Of a stretch of DNA of 64,000 nt, positions 26,138 to 39,336 are shown piece after piece. Source of the DNA: Erpobdella octoculata (Eukaryota; Annelida; Clitellata; Hirudinida; Erpobdellidae); contig OZ022239.1 of assembly GCA_963978895.1 (NCBI GenBank), positions 30,635,906 through 30,699,905 of the forward strand. The letters run 5' to 3'. The first letter of the stretch is position 1. Each line of letters begins with the position of its first letter. The notes below the pieces were generated by a model. It saw only the letters and a list, made by a program, of their open reading frames with translations. It searched no databases and had not been told where the DNA came from. Position numbers and translations under genes: made by a program.

Positions 26138-27065
26138 ACTAGCGGAGATACCCGGCGTTGCCCAGGTTTTTTGAGGTTTTTCTAATGTTTGTCTCTTTCT
26201 CTCCCGTTTCCTTTCCCACCTGCTTTCCCATTCCTGTTAGCTTTTCCGTTTTCGGTCGTTTTCCCACTGCCGGTCGCTTTCCCGCTCCCGGTCGCTTTCC
26301 CGCTCCCGGTCGCTTTCCCGCTCCCGGTCGCTTTCCCGCTCCCGGTCGTTTTCCCGTCCCGGTCGCTGTTCCGTTCCCGCTCACGTTTGCTCTCCCATTC
26401 CCGCTCACGCTTGCTTTTCTGTTCCCGCTCGCTGTCCGTTCCGGGTGCTTTCCCGTTTCTATAATAGACAAACTAACCCACAAACATTCATATATATATA
26501 TATATAGTCTTAGCAAATCTATTTTGCGTTTTATAGGCTAACAGAAGTTATGAAAGAATGTAAAAGAGAAAATGAGCGGGAACGGAAACGGGAACGGGAG
26601 AGCTACCGTGACCGGGAATGGGAGAGCAAGCATGACCGGGAACGGGAGAGCAAGCGTGAGCGGGAACGGGAAAGCGACCGGAAACGGGAAAGCGACCGGG
26701 AACGGGAAAGCGACCGGGAACGGGAAAGCGACCGAGAACGGGAAAGCGACCGGGAACGGGAAAGCGAACGGGAACGGGAAAGCGACCGGGAACGCGGAAA
26801 GCGACCGGGAACGCGGAAAGCGACCGGGAACGCGGAAAGCGACTGGAATCGGGAGAGCAAGCTTGGAAGGAAACGCGAGCAAGAGAGAAAATCGATAACA
26901 GAACTTCTGAGCGGGAAAGCGACCGGGAGCTGGAAAACGACCGAGAGCGGAAATGCGACCGGGAACGCTACGAAAACGGGAAAGTGGAGAAGGGAACGGG
27001 AGCGAGAGAGACAAACATTAGAAAAACCTCTAAAAACCCCGGGCAACGCCGGGTAACCCCGCTAG
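26138..27065. mobile_element. Helentron-like element with inverted ends and minisatellite hairpin
   Basis: The left end is ACTAGCGGAGATACCCGGCG. The right end, inverted, is GACTAGCGGGGTTACCCGGC. Inside, an 18-bp unit (CGGTCGCTTTCCCGTTCC on the left) fills about 300 bp, and its reverse complement fills about 490 bp on the right. The two halves could fold into a long imperfect hairpin. Long ORFs of [10 protein letters not shown] type arise from the 18-bp period and are not genes. Confidence 0.65.
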
Positions 27066-28304
27066 TCTATATATATAAAAGAACATGTCCTGACTGACTG
27101 ACTGACTGACTGACAGATGACTGACTGATAATCAACGCCGAGCTCAAACGCCTCATCCTAGGAACGTGAAATTTGGAACTTATATTACTTTTATAGCGTA
27201 AACATCCGCTAAGAAAGGATTTTTGAAAATTTTGCTGGAAAACAAACTTTTTTCTAAAATTTTTTTCTAAAAGTTTGTTCTGAAATTTGGTATATAGATT
27301 TTCTTTGAAAAATAAAAAAATACGTGTTTCACCATTTTTTGAAAATTCGGTTTCCCGGACCTCAAATGTGGGTTGGAAAATTGGGTTATTTGGTTTTTAA
27401 AGTAGCTTCTATTCAAAAACTGTTAATGTTACAAAAGTAAAAATTAGTATTTAGTTTCTACTCTAAAAATAATGATATACGGGTTTCACAATTTATTGAA
27501 AATTTGGTTTCCAGGACTTCAAATGTGGGGTGGAAAATAGGGTTATTTGGTTTTTAAAGTAACTGCTACTCAACAACTGTAATTGCCACAAATGTAAAAA
27601 TTAATACTTAGTATCTATTCAAAAAAAAAGATATACGTGTTTCATCATTTTTGGGTTATTTGGTTTTTAAAGTAGCTGCTACTCAAAAACTGTTAATGCT
27701 ACAGAAGTAAAAATTAGTATTTAGTTTCTACTCCAAAAATAATGAAATACGTGTCTTAGCATTTTTTGAAAATTTGGTTTCCAGGACCTCAAATGTGGGG
27801 TGGAAATAAGGGTTATTTGATTTCAAAATAACTGCTACTCACAAACTGTAAGTGCTACAAATGTAAAAATTAGTTTTTTGAAGTTTTGTGCCGGTTAAAA
27901 GTAGCTAAGTCCAGTTTATCATCGGCCGGGCCAAGCCGTTATTTTAGAGTCTTCACACGGGCCAGGCCAAACCTTAAATCAAGATGGGACGGGCCGAGGC
28001 TTTTCACTAAGTATATAGATATTTAAGTGATTTTAGGGTCTTCAGTTTGGCCGGGCCAAACCTGAGGTCAAGGTGGGACGGGCCGAAGTTTTTCATCAAG
28101 TATATAGAACTTCTAGGCCTGTAAAAATGGGCCGGGCCTAATTCAGACGGGCTGTGCCGGGCCAGGAGTTTGGGTTTTTAAAACGGGCTGGGCTAATTTG
28201 TCGACGGGCCGAGCCGAGACCTAAAAAAAATGATCTCTACTATGGATGCACGGTTCAAACTCTATAATTTCATGCGAGCGAAGCCGCTACGGGCACTGCT
28301 AGTT
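27066..28304 (-). mobile_element. Non-autonomous Helitron/Helentron-like element, copy 2
   Basis: Same family as 11740-12903, in inverted orientation. It starts TCTATATATATAAAAGAACA and CTGACTGACTGAC, and ends GGGCACTGCTAG. The interior has the 160-170 bp unit with CCTCAAATGTGGGTTGG about three to four times, then GGCCGGGCCAA repeats. It lies back to back with the element ending at 27065, so two Helentron-like ends meet at GCTAG/TCTATATA. Confidence 0.7.
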
Positions 28305-28334
28305 ATGGTATATACGAATTGGGAAGTGGTTCAG

Positions 28335-28380
28335 AAAATGATAAAAGCATATATATATATATACATCTATAAATATATAT

Positions 28381-28429
<49 letters not shown>

Positions 28430-28436
28430 AATATAA

Positions 28437-28492
<56 letters not shown>
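28335..28492. repeat. (TA)n with AAATA interruptions
   Basis: About 150 bp of TA repeat into whose right end a hAT element has inserted. Confidence 0.95.
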
Positions 28493-28495
<3 letters not shown>

Positions 28496-29640
28496 TGATG
28501 ACGAGTACTTAAGCACAATAGGTGTAATTGAGTACTTGTACTTAAGTCCTTTCGTAAATGTGTACTTAGTACTTGTACTTAGTACTTGTACTTAGTACTT
28601 GTACTTAGTACTTGTACTTAAGTACATTTTTAGTGTACTTCTTAAGTAAGTACATTTCAAAAGTAGCTAAGTTCTTTAAAAAAATTGCTTTATTTTTATT
28701 TTTAAAACTAATTATTTAAATTATTTATAATTTGTAAATCTAAAAATAAGTGTTTATGTAACAGATTCTATGCTTGAGCATATTCTGTTGTCGAGGTTAT
28801 GCTTTGTTATTCGAGCTTTTACATTAGTGTTTCTTACAAGAAGGTCGATATATTGTTACGTACCTATAACTGCTAAGTTAGTCAAGTTTTCCCTTTAGTT
28901 GTGAGAACTTATTTCAGTGAATTAGTGTCTGACGATGGAGATTATATTATTATAAAAGCTCTTTGCAGTCTTTGCAAGACTAAAAAGAATGCCATTCGCG
29001 GTCAATACAAAGCTCCTTCGATTTTCACCAAGCATATTCAAGTACGTTAAGAATGAGAATTTTGATAATTTGTAGGCTAAGAACTTTAAATTTTGTATTA
29101 TTTGGTTTTAGAAAGCTCATGGTTAAAAGCACATTGACTCAATGCACGTGCAAAAGAAGCAGGTCAAATGAAGGGTGTCTGGAAATGTTGATAGCCCTAG
29201 TTCATATGCAAGCAAATACGGTTAGACGAAATGTCAGAAAACCATGTTGTGACTTATAATAGGAACAAATTTGTAAAAGCATTTATAGAGTATGCTGAAT
29301 CAAACATATTAGAGTTGGAACCATCAGAAAGCAAAGACAGTGATCCTCGGACATCGAAGACGAGACTAGTCATCTACCGATATCCCGCTGTGTCATACCC
29401 ATACTTAAAGGTTTGCTGGCTGCCATTGACACATTGTAAGATGGCTGAAAAACTGTTCGTAGTTGAAGTCAATCGTATGAATGAAACAAATACTTTTCCA
29501 GAAGCAGAGCTTGTGACAGCATCAACTGGCGATTTTTATGGGTTTTATGAACCAGGTTCAGAAAGTAATGATTCAACTCAAAAAGACATTTTGCTGATGT
29601 TTCTTAATAAATACTTGGTTTTATGCTGAGTGACGTGGGC
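28493..29640 (+). mobile_element. hAT element, 3'-truncated, inserted in (TA)n
   Basis: It begins CAGTGATGACGAGTACTTAA directly at the TA repeat, followed by about 150 bp of GTACTTAGTACTT subterminal repeats. The same structure occurs at 48771-50597, which has both ends. Coding remnants include a BED zinc-finger stretch (ALCSLCK...GQYKAPS...FTKHIQ, about 28965-29043) and part of the catalytic region (KVCWLPLTHCKMAEKLFVVEV, about 29405-29470). The C-terminal dimerisation domain and the 3' end are missing. Confidence 0.8.
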
Positions 29641-29779
29641 TACTATAATATAGATATATATTTGTAAATGGTTTATTTTCTAACACGTTCGTTATTATAA
29701 TAAAGTTATTAACATTTAAAATTAAAACAATAAAGAATATAATATAAAAACACGAAGCTGATCTATAAAACTATAAGTT

Positions 29780-30346
29780 AGTAGTTAAAGTTCATTGCCT
29801 CCAAATCTTTTTTATTGAAAAGCAACATTGCGGTTTTTGAAGCAGAAAGCCGCGATCTTTTGTTAGTGCATATACCATTTTTTATGATAGTTTATAGTCC
29901 TTTACACCAAGTGTTTTAAAACTGAATTGGCTGTATGTAGGAAGCACATATGTACTTCCTATCGTGGATCAAAGTTTGATCCTTTTAACTGTCCCTCCTC
30001 CTTTATCCAGGCTTGGAACTGGTTCGCATTTGGCAAGGCGGTGTTGTGTGCATATACCACCTGCAGTGCTAAATAGACGTTCACTGTCGACGCTTGATGG
30101 CGGTGTTCCTAAGAAGCGTTAAGCCACGGCGGCAAGATACGGAAACACTTGATTGTTTGATTTCCAATATAAAATTAGATCTTGTGGAATTGCTGGTGGA
30201 ACTGGACTAGGCTTGAAACCTTCTGCAAAATATTTATGGATTTCCTGTTCAATCTGAAATTGGATGTTATTATTGTCACTTGTAGCTACATTAGACTGAT
30301 GTTCATGTGCTAGCTGCTGCCGGTAATCATGATGTGCAGGTTTCAT
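29780..30346 (-). pseudogene. hAT transposase C-terminus split by a SINE
   Basis: The minus-strand frame at 30346-30119 encodes a hAT region ending DLILYWKSNNQVFPYLAAVA. Just downstream, in another frame, TPPSSVDSERLFSTAGGICT gives the hAT dimerisation motif (S-S-V-D-S-E-R-L-F-S). After the SINE at 29878-30047 the frame resumes with NKRSRLSASKTAMLLFNKKD. Removing the SINE and one copy of the 12-bp duplication would make the C-terminus continuous. Confidence 0.85.
29878..30047 (-). mobile_element. Short interspersed retroposon (SINE-like), copy 3
   Basis: This is the reverse complement of the family at 15870-16039. It begins AACACCGCCTTGCC and ends in an A-rich CTATCATAAAAAA tail. The 12-bp duplication TGGTATATGCAC (minus strand) flanks it at 29866-29877 and 30048-30059. 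It sits inside the hAT transposase gene. Confidence 0.92.
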
Positions 30347-30814
30347 GGCAATATCTGTTGCTCGGGCTTCATTTATCTTTGCATCCTAGATGATCTCTGT
30401 CACTGCATCCGATGATGAAATCCGAGTGTGACATGCCGAGGCCTCTTCGAAAATCCATTTTTTAGCCTGCACTCGTGTGTCATCGCTGCTGAAAAAACAC
30501 AGTTTTGTTGTTGGGACAAGACTTTTTGATATGACACACAAACGACTGCATATCTTGCTTTTAAATCCATCAGCATTCGCGGTCTCATCTTACCAGTTCC
30601 AAAATATTATATATATCTATATTTATATGTTTAATCAATAAAAATTATTTTTAAAGACACACATATATATTAAATAATATCTGTAATATTTTGAATTGTA
30701 GATGGAAATTTTTAAACTCGGCCTCGGCGACTATTTTTTGGCCGAGTCCGAGTTTTAGCCGAGTACCGCTAAATCGGCCGAGTCCAAGTTGCCGAGGCGC
30801 GTTTCGGTCCATCC

Positions 30815-30817
<3 letters not shown>

Positions 30818-30881
<64 letters not shown>

Positions 30882-30891
30882 TTCAAATAAT
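30818..30891. repeat. (TA)n microsatellite
   Basis: TA repeat with one ACATG interruption, between the end of a hAT element and the end of a minus-strand Penelope-like element. Confidence 0.95.
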
Positions 30892-30963
30892 TAGGAACAA
30901 GCTTTTCTTTCAGACACACTTTTTCTATCAAACGCGACACTTTTCGAAAATCAGAAAATACCA
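30892..30963 (-). mobile_element. Terminal fragment of a Penelope-like element
   Basis: The minus strand reads TTTTCGAAAAGTGTCGCG and then codes for RLIEKVC and KLVPNYLK, stopping at the TA repeat. The same segment ends the PLE at 44865, where it reads CNKKWAIVFNKACLKEHLVPNYLK. It is continuous with 32824-33978 once the LINE at 30964-32823 is removed. An internal deletion has joined VC to LKEK. Confidence 0.85.
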
Positions 30964-30965
30964 CC

Positions 30966-32613
30966 GACGGAAAGCAACTACGAGGCTCCTGCAGAAAAAC
31001 ATAGCGTCTGCCGAAATTCAAGATTTTTCTCTGCCTGGCAAGTCTTCCGTGCTTTGGACAGACTAAAAACCTCCGCCTTCGGAATGGATGAAATTCCCTC
31101 CTGGTTCTACCGAGTCTCGGCACCAATACTTGCCAAACTGCTCGCTTTTCTATTTAACTTGTCGTTAAACCAATCACAGATAAACTCCGCCTCGCTAATT
31201 GCGAGCCAGTCCCAAGCCTGGATAAAGGAGGAGGGACAGTTAAAAGGATCAAACTTTGATCCACGACAGGAAGTATTTGTGTGCTTCCTACATACAGCCA
31301 ATTCAGTCTTAAAACACTTGGTGTAAAGGACTATAAACTATCATAAAAAAAAAAAAATCAAAAAAAAAATCACAGATACCAGACCGGTGGAGGAGATGTC
31401 AGATAACCCCGGTTTTAAAAGTAGGTAATCTTCAGGGAAGCCACGAGTACAGACTAATTTCAATTACACCAATACTCTCAAAGATTATAAAAAATATGGT
31501 GGTACAGCGATTCGTCTATCCAATCCTGGGAAGTTCGGGGTACAACCACTACTTCCATAACCAATATGCTTTCCGTCCAACGGGATCCACAACGGCGGCA
31601 CTAATCAGCCTGACACTACACATTTCCGAACAACAAATCCACCCGTATGTCCACGTTATAGCACTGGACTTTTAAAAGGCCTTCGATACTGTCCGCCACT
31701 CAGAGCTTATGAGAAAGTTTGCCAGACTACCAATAAAAGACGAGGCGTACAACTGGCTGGTTGACTTCCTTAGAGGGCGAATGCACTGCACTAAATTCCA
31801 AAACCAAGTGTCGTCTTTAAAAGAAATAAATCCAAGCATCGTCCAAGGTTCAGGAATTGGATCCAGTTGCTACATTGTTGCGGCATCGGACCTCTCCCCA
31901 GCATAGATGGTAACCGTCTAGTGAAATATGCAGATGATACATACCTTATAGTACCACCGGGTAATTTTCACTTAATCGTTGATGAGCTCGCGAGCATACA
32001 GATCTGGGCAAAAAGAAATAACCTAACTTTAAACGATTCAAAAACAAAAGAGTTGGTTGTGCGTCGCCCCAGAACAAAGGCAAACACATTCCCTACCCCT
32101 TTGGTCGGAATAGAAAGGGTAGATACAATAAATGTGCTGGGAGTCCTGATCGACGGAAGGCTCTCATTCCGGGAGCACGTTGACTAGATCAGCACAAAAT
32201 CTGCACAGACTTTGTATGCACTACGAAACTTACGGGCTCACGGGCTGTGTGGCCGGGAGCTCTGGACGGTCACGGAGGCGACACTTATATCCAGGATCAC
32301 CTACGCCTCTCAATCATGGTGGGGTTTCATAGGTTCGGGAGATCTTCAACGCATCGAGTCGGTCATTAGGAAGGTCACACGCCAGGGTTTCTTGGCTCCC
32401 GACCGCCCTGATTTTGTGCACCGCTGCGCCGTGGCGGATTCAACTCTGTTCAACCAGGTTCTGTCTAACCGCCTTCACGTCCTTCACCATCTTCTCCCAG
32501 ACGTCAAGAAATCAGGATATCACCTCCGTCCTCGAGTTCACAACAGAGTTATTCCGCATGCAGATTCCTTACTCAGAAAAACCTTTATCCATAGATCGTT
32601 GCACTCAAAATAA
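30966..32613 (+). pseudogene. Non-LTR reverse transcriptase, broken
   Basis: Segments in order: FGMDEIPSWFYRVSAPILAKL, then after the SINE KVGNLQGSHEYRLISITPIL (RT motif 2 region), YAFRPTGSTTAAL, a KAFDTVRHSEL region preceded by an in-frame TAA, the QGSGIG motif, and the catalytic LVKYADDTYLIVP at about 31917-31960. The C-terminal part ends HVLHHLLPDVKKSGYHLRPR near 32530. The stop before KAFD, a frameshift around 31900 and a stop near 32187 make it dead. Confidence 0.88.
31183..31367 (+). mobile_element. Short interspersed retroposon (SINE-like), copy 2
   Basis: Same family as 15870-16039, with two A-runs as tail (31344-31357 and 31360-31369). It is flanked by the exact 11-bp duplication AATCACAGATA (31172-31182 and 31368-31378). 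It interrupts the LINE reverse transcriptase between LNQSQI and PDRWRRCQITPVLK. Confidence 0.93.
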
Positions 32614-32793
32614 CTTAAACAATGCCGAACTCTATATTAAATCTCTGAAAAAAAAACAAGTTTTAGATTTTATTTTAAGTCTTTAACTTTAGATTGTCGA
32701 ATCTCGTATTCCTTTTTATTTAATTCTTATTTTTATTATTTTATTACTTAAATGTAAGCCGCTGTGCGTCATTGTCAGGCTGGTTAATAAAGA

Positions 32794-32826
<33 letters not shown>

Positions 32827-32872
32827 CAAGATACTTTTGAACTAACTGGTATATATTTTTATTAATGTTTAA

Positions 32873-32927
32873 GTCATGAGCTGACCTGCAGGTTTCGGCT
32901 TTATTAGCTATCATCAGACTCATGAAA
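32873..32927 (-). ncRNA. Hammerhead ribozyme-like motif (PLE, minus-strand copy)
   Basis: The minus strand shows CTGATGA (32911-32917), a short TAGCTAATAAAGCC stem II, GAAA, the palindromic CCTGCAGG and the TC cleavage dinucleotide, then AGCTCATG. It corresponds to the motif at 44654-44702, but stem I has lost one base next to the core, so it may be weakened. Confidence 0.65.
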
Positions 32928-33578
32928 GTCATTTAAAAGTACAGCTACAACGAAAAAATATAACGTGTTGCGGCGAGACATATCAGACATGTTTACATAT
33001 TTATCGAGGTCAAAGTACAAGGAAGAGTAAAAGCGACATAATAAAACCGCTAAAAAAACAGCCAAATATTTTACCGCGGAGTAAATAAATAAATAAATAA
33101 ATAAATAAAATATCACCTGTGTTAAACTTTCTAATTAAATTAAATAGTGAAAAATAACTATTAAAAAGAAAATTACTATTAAAACAATTAGAGGTAAAAT
33201 AATAAAATTGGAAGTTAAAGCTACATTTCTAAGATAATAGGATATCGTTAAAATTGAGAGTTTAATTAAAATTTTAAAATGATCAACGTCTACGTATATT
33301 AATATTGCAACGTCCACGTATATTAATATAATGGGCATAAATAAGAAACAAGTTGTTGTTGCTGCTATTTAATTTTATTTTCATAATATTGATTATATCA
33401 ATCAAATGCGACACATCCCACCGGTCCCATCACTATCACGTAGGTCGGCAGTCTCGGGACCCCGAAGAGGTTGGCACATGGTTGACAAACCGGTGGAGCA
33501 CTGTTCAACTGCGTTCAACACTTCAATATGGTTGGTAGATGGAGGAAAAGAAACAGGACTACAAACTGGGCCATTGTC

Positions 33579-33926
33579 TTATTGGTCACAAGGATGATCA
33601 TAACTGTGAGAAGTTACATTTGTAGTCTTAGTTGGCGAACTCCTACTACGGAGTTCAAATAAATCTGAAAACGAAAGGCGAGGTGTGACAAAAGGAGAAT
33701 GCTTGAGAACAGTGGATAGCGGGGTCCTTGACATGTCGACACCCATGGGGTCCAAAGAGGGCCGGCAGATGGCCGACGGATCGGTAGAGAACTGTTCGAT
33801 CAGACATAGATCTTCCATGCACTTGGTGTTTTCCACTGCACTGGTAGATGGAGGACAGGTCACCAGATCACAACTTGGCAAATTGGTAGTCGCGAGGCTC
33901 TGAAGAGGTTGGCGCATGGCTGACAA
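33579..33926 (-). pseudogene. C-terminal extension of a Penelope-like ORF
   Basis: It encodes DPSAICRPSLDP...TPLSTVLKHSPFVTPRLSFSDL and TRSSPTKTTN-like sequence, ending SYDHPCDQ. This matches the repeats after the endonuclease of the PLE ORF at 42117-44287. The RT and GIY-YIG parts are missing because of 5' truncation. Confidence 0.85.
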
Positions 33927-33975
33927 ACCGGTAAGGCACAGTTCAGTTGCGTTTAAAATTGCATTGGTAGACAGA

Positions 33976-34011
<36 letters not shown>

Positions 34012-34070
<59 letters not shown>
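34012..34070. repeat. (ATT)n tail of a minus-strand LINE
   Basis: TATTATTATT follows a short TA run (33979-34011). On the minus strand this is an (AAT)n tail at the 3' end of the LINE fragment at 34071-34530. Confidence 0.85.
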
Positions 34071-34074
<4 letters not shown>

Positions 34075-34530
34075 TGAATAAGGCGTAAGGCACATTGCCT
34101 TCTTGCCTCTCAGTCACGATCAACCGCTGCACAATCACCACACATATCTCCTCGTCAACCACGCCTCATCTAAATTATTTTTAAAATCATTAATTGTTTC
34201 TGAGCAAACTACTTTATCCTTCAAATTGTTCCATAAACTGGTCACCCTTGGGGGAAAACTGTATTTCCTTATGTCTTTATGTGCCTGTAGAACGACTAGT
34301 TTGAAGGAGTTTCCCCTTGTTCTCTTTGTTTCCATCAACTTTAAGGCTGGAGAACAATTTTTATCGTAAAAACCCTTGAGAATTTTAAAGGTCTCGATCA
34401 TGTCACCCCGGTCTCTTCTGTACTTTAGGGTAGGCAAGTTCAAGTATTCCATCCTTTGTCTGTAGTTCATATTTTTACACTGTTTCAGTATTTTCGTTGC
34501 CCTCATGTATATATATATATTATAAAGAAA
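34071..34530 (-). pseudogene. Non-LTR retrotransposon 3' end (RT C-terminus)
   Basis: The minus-strand frame encodes [20 protein letters not shown], then [36 protein letters not shown] and [13 protein letters not shown]. It ends FKNNLDEAW, a typical LINE ORF2 C-terminus. It is 5'-truncated at a TA-rich tract. Confidence 0.85.
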
Positions 34531-34547
34531 TATAGCTTTGATATGTT

Positions 34548-37250
<2,703 letters not shown>

Positions 37251-37254
37251 TCTA

Positions 37255-38372
37255 TATTTATAAAACTCAAATAACACTGACTGACTGACTGACGGACTCA
37301 TCACAATATTGCAAAAAACACTGAACGGATAGTAATGAAATTTGGGACATATCTTTCTCTTGAGTCTTAGGTGCTCACTAAGAAAGGGTTTTAAAAAATT
37401 CGGCCTGGATTTACGACTTCATTATACTGGCAGTTTTAGAAGGACAAGGTGAATTTGTGGATGCACCAGGTGGAACTGGGAAAACATTTCTCTAATTCTC
37501 GCCGAAATACGATCAAATAATGGCATAGCTTTGGCCGTTGCATCGTCTGGCATTGCAGCAACTTTATTGGATGGAGGTAGAACAGCTCATTCAGCACTTA
37601 AGCAATGTGCAACATAAAAAAGCAATCATCCATGGCCACAGTGCTGAATCATGAGTGGCTGGCAGAAAAAGTCATATTGCAGCAAAAAATGTGGATGTCA
37701 ATGATTTAAATTTCAAGATACAGCAGTTGTTGCCAGGCGAATTGGTGTCATACAAATCGATTGATACAGTTTGCGATGCCAGCGAAGCCAAAAATTATCC
37801 AACCGAGTTTTTGAACTCACTGGATTTGCCAGGCATGTCACCGCATCATCTACAACTTAAAGTTGGATCTTCGGTTATTCTACTTCGGAATTTGAACCTA
37901 CCGCGGCTGTGCAATGGCATGCGAATAGTAATTAAAAAATTGATAAAATTAATTTATTAAAATTAGGTTGAATTATTTAAAACTAGCAATGCCCGTAGCG
38001 GCTTCGCTCGCATGAAATTAGAGAGTATGAACCGTGCATCCATAGTAGAGATCAATTTTTTAGGTCTCTGCTCGGGCCGTCGACAACTTAGCATAGCCCG
38101 TTTTAAAAACCCAAACTCCTGGCCCGGCACAGCCCGTCTGAATTAGGCCCGGCCCATTCTTACAGGTCTAGAAGATCTATATACTTGATAAAAAACTTCG
38201 GCCCGTCCCACCTTGACTTCAGGTTTGGCCCGGCCCAACTGAAGACCCTAAAATCACTAAAATATTTATATACTTGGTGAAAAACCTTGGCCCGTCCCAC
38301 TTTGATTTAAGGTTTGGCCTGGCCGGTGTGAAGACTAAAATAACGGGATGGCCCGGCCGGTGATAAACTGGG
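37255..38372 (+). mobile_element. Helitron remnant with Pif1-like helicase and shared ends
   Basis: It starts near CTATATTTATAAAACTC and (CTGA)n, contains a decayed Pif1-type helicase and continues into CTAGCAATGCCCGTAGCGGC (37983). That segment is shared with the non-autonomous copies at 11740, 27066 and 51075. The GC-rich GGCCCGGCC part is present, but the 160-bp repeats and the other end are missing. The right limit is where similarity to copy 1 stops. Confidence 0.75.
37434..37960 (+). pseudogene. Pif1-like helicase fragment of a Helitron
   Basis: One frame gives LEGQGEFVDAPGGTGKTFL with the Walker A motif G-x-x-G-T-G-K-T, then a stop. A second frame gives ALAVASSGIAATLLDGGRTAHS. The third part (37655-37960) gives DLNFKIQQLLPGELVSYKS and NYPTEFLNSLDLPGMSPHHL. 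It ends LKVGSSVILLRNLNLPRLCN, the C-terminal signature of Helitron helicases. Large parts of the helicase core and the whole Rep domain are missing. Confidence 0.88.
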
Positions 38373-38411
38373 TTGAGGGTTATGGAAACCTAGCGCAATT
38401 ACCTGGAGAGA

Positions 38412-39038
38412 ATGTGTATCCAAAAAATTGGGAGGATGCGGGGAACGTTAGAAGAAAAGACTCTGGTGGGTTTAGCGAAGATCCGACGTGGGATGATCGA
38501 CAAGAAGAAAGTCCAAAAAAAACAAAAACGTAGAGGTATGTTGGACGGTGAGGAAAGGAGGAACCAGTTGGAAATAGAAAGACAATTGGAGAATGAATCG
38601 ATAGATAGATCGTTTCGAGAAAGGAAGTTGAAATTAAAAGAGAGGAACTTAGAAGAAGAACGAGAAAATAGAAGGCTAAGATGGCTTGAATTAGAAGAGA
38701 TGAAAAGGACGGAAAAAAGGCGATTGAGAATGGAAGAACGCGAACGAATGATAGTTCAGAGAACCGTCGAAGCTCGAATGGGAAGCATAGCTGCACAGCT
38801 GCAAAAATACAAGTTTAAAGCTGACCAACACAATGTATTGAAGGACGTCCTTGAAGAATCAAAAAAGGAATGGTTGCGAGAAGCTGACACCATACAAGAG
38901 AGGATCGCACAATTAGTTGAAAAAAACGGTAAGCTCAATAAATCTAAGAAGAAACTGCAATATGAGTTTGATGACACCGGTCTAGACTCTCAGTCTAGAC
39001 AGGAACATTCTCAGACATTTTTTACCGTGGGTTTCTGA
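38412..39038 (+). CDS. Coiled-coil ORF of unknown origin next to a truncated LTR
   Basis: This 208-residue ORF is almost entirely charged heptad-like helix: RRNQLEIERQLENES, KERNLEEERENRRLRWLELE and RIAQLVEKNGKLNKS. I do not recognise the family. It lies between the Helitron remnant and the point (39037) where similarity to the 3' LTR at 41610 begins. It may be a second piece of captured or Gag-type coding sequence, or a broken host exon. The reading frame is open with no introns evident. Confidence 0.5.
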   Translation: MCIQKIGRMRGTLEEKTLVGLAKIRRGMIDKKKVQKKQKRRGMLDGEERRNQLEIERQLENESIDRSFRERKLKLKERNLEEERENRRLRWLELEEMKRTEKRRLRMEERERMIVQRTVEARMGSIAAQLQKYKFKADQHNVLKDVLEESKKEWLREADTIQERIAQLVEKNGKLNKSKKKLQYEFDDTGLDSQSRQEHSQTFFTVGF

Positions 39039-39336
39039 GTGTCGAATTGGTGTGAATTAGTGAATTGTGTTGAATTGGCGAATTGAAGTGAAATCTCGTA
39101 TTGAAGCGAACTTTCGGATTGAAGTTACATTTTCCGTTTAGTTTATTTGTTATTTAATAATAAAGAAGGTAATAATTAAGTCGAAGTTGGAGTTTTGTTG
39201 TTTAGCGGTTTGCCCAAGTTGACATTTTGGCGACCTCGACGAGACTTGAAAAATAATTTGTCGACGTGGGCAAATAAAGAAGCTGTAACGTTTGTTTTGA
39301 AGTTGTTTTGCGGAGTTTTCTGTTAGAAGTTTTGTC

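Larger units (their letters stand above)
29750..30817 (-). mobile_element. hAT element (ZBED-like), interrupted by a SINE
   Basis: On the minus strand the element begins TAGGGATGGACCGAAACG at 30817, next to (TA)n, with CGGCCGAGT subterminal repeats. Transposase remnants run from about 30590 down to 29780. The far end could not be placed. Confidence 0.75.
30964..32823 (+). mobile_element. 5'-truncated non-LTR retrotransposon inserted in a Penelope-like element
   Basis: It begins inside the reverse transcriptase gene and ends in a (CTTA)n tail (about 32796-32823). A possible 5-bp duplication TACCA flanks it (30959-30963 and 32824-32828). A SINE is inserted at 31183-31367. I cannot assign the clade from sequence reading alone. 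Confidence 0.85.
32824..33978 (-). mobile_element. Penelope-like element, 5'-truncated, minus strand
   Basis: The 3' region, with hammerhead-like motif, 3' UTR and C-terminal ORF part, closely matches the PLE at 42112-44865 read in reverse. It is cut at a TA repeat near 33980. The first part of its 3' terminal repeat continues at 30892-30963 beyond the inserted LINE. Confidence 0.85.

Noticed and set aside
26538..27056. 158-168 residue ORFs rich in Arg, Glu, Ser or Pro, Phe, Leu on both strands
   Set aside because: Three frames are open at once because the minisatellite period is 18 bp. This is a repeat artefact, not protein.
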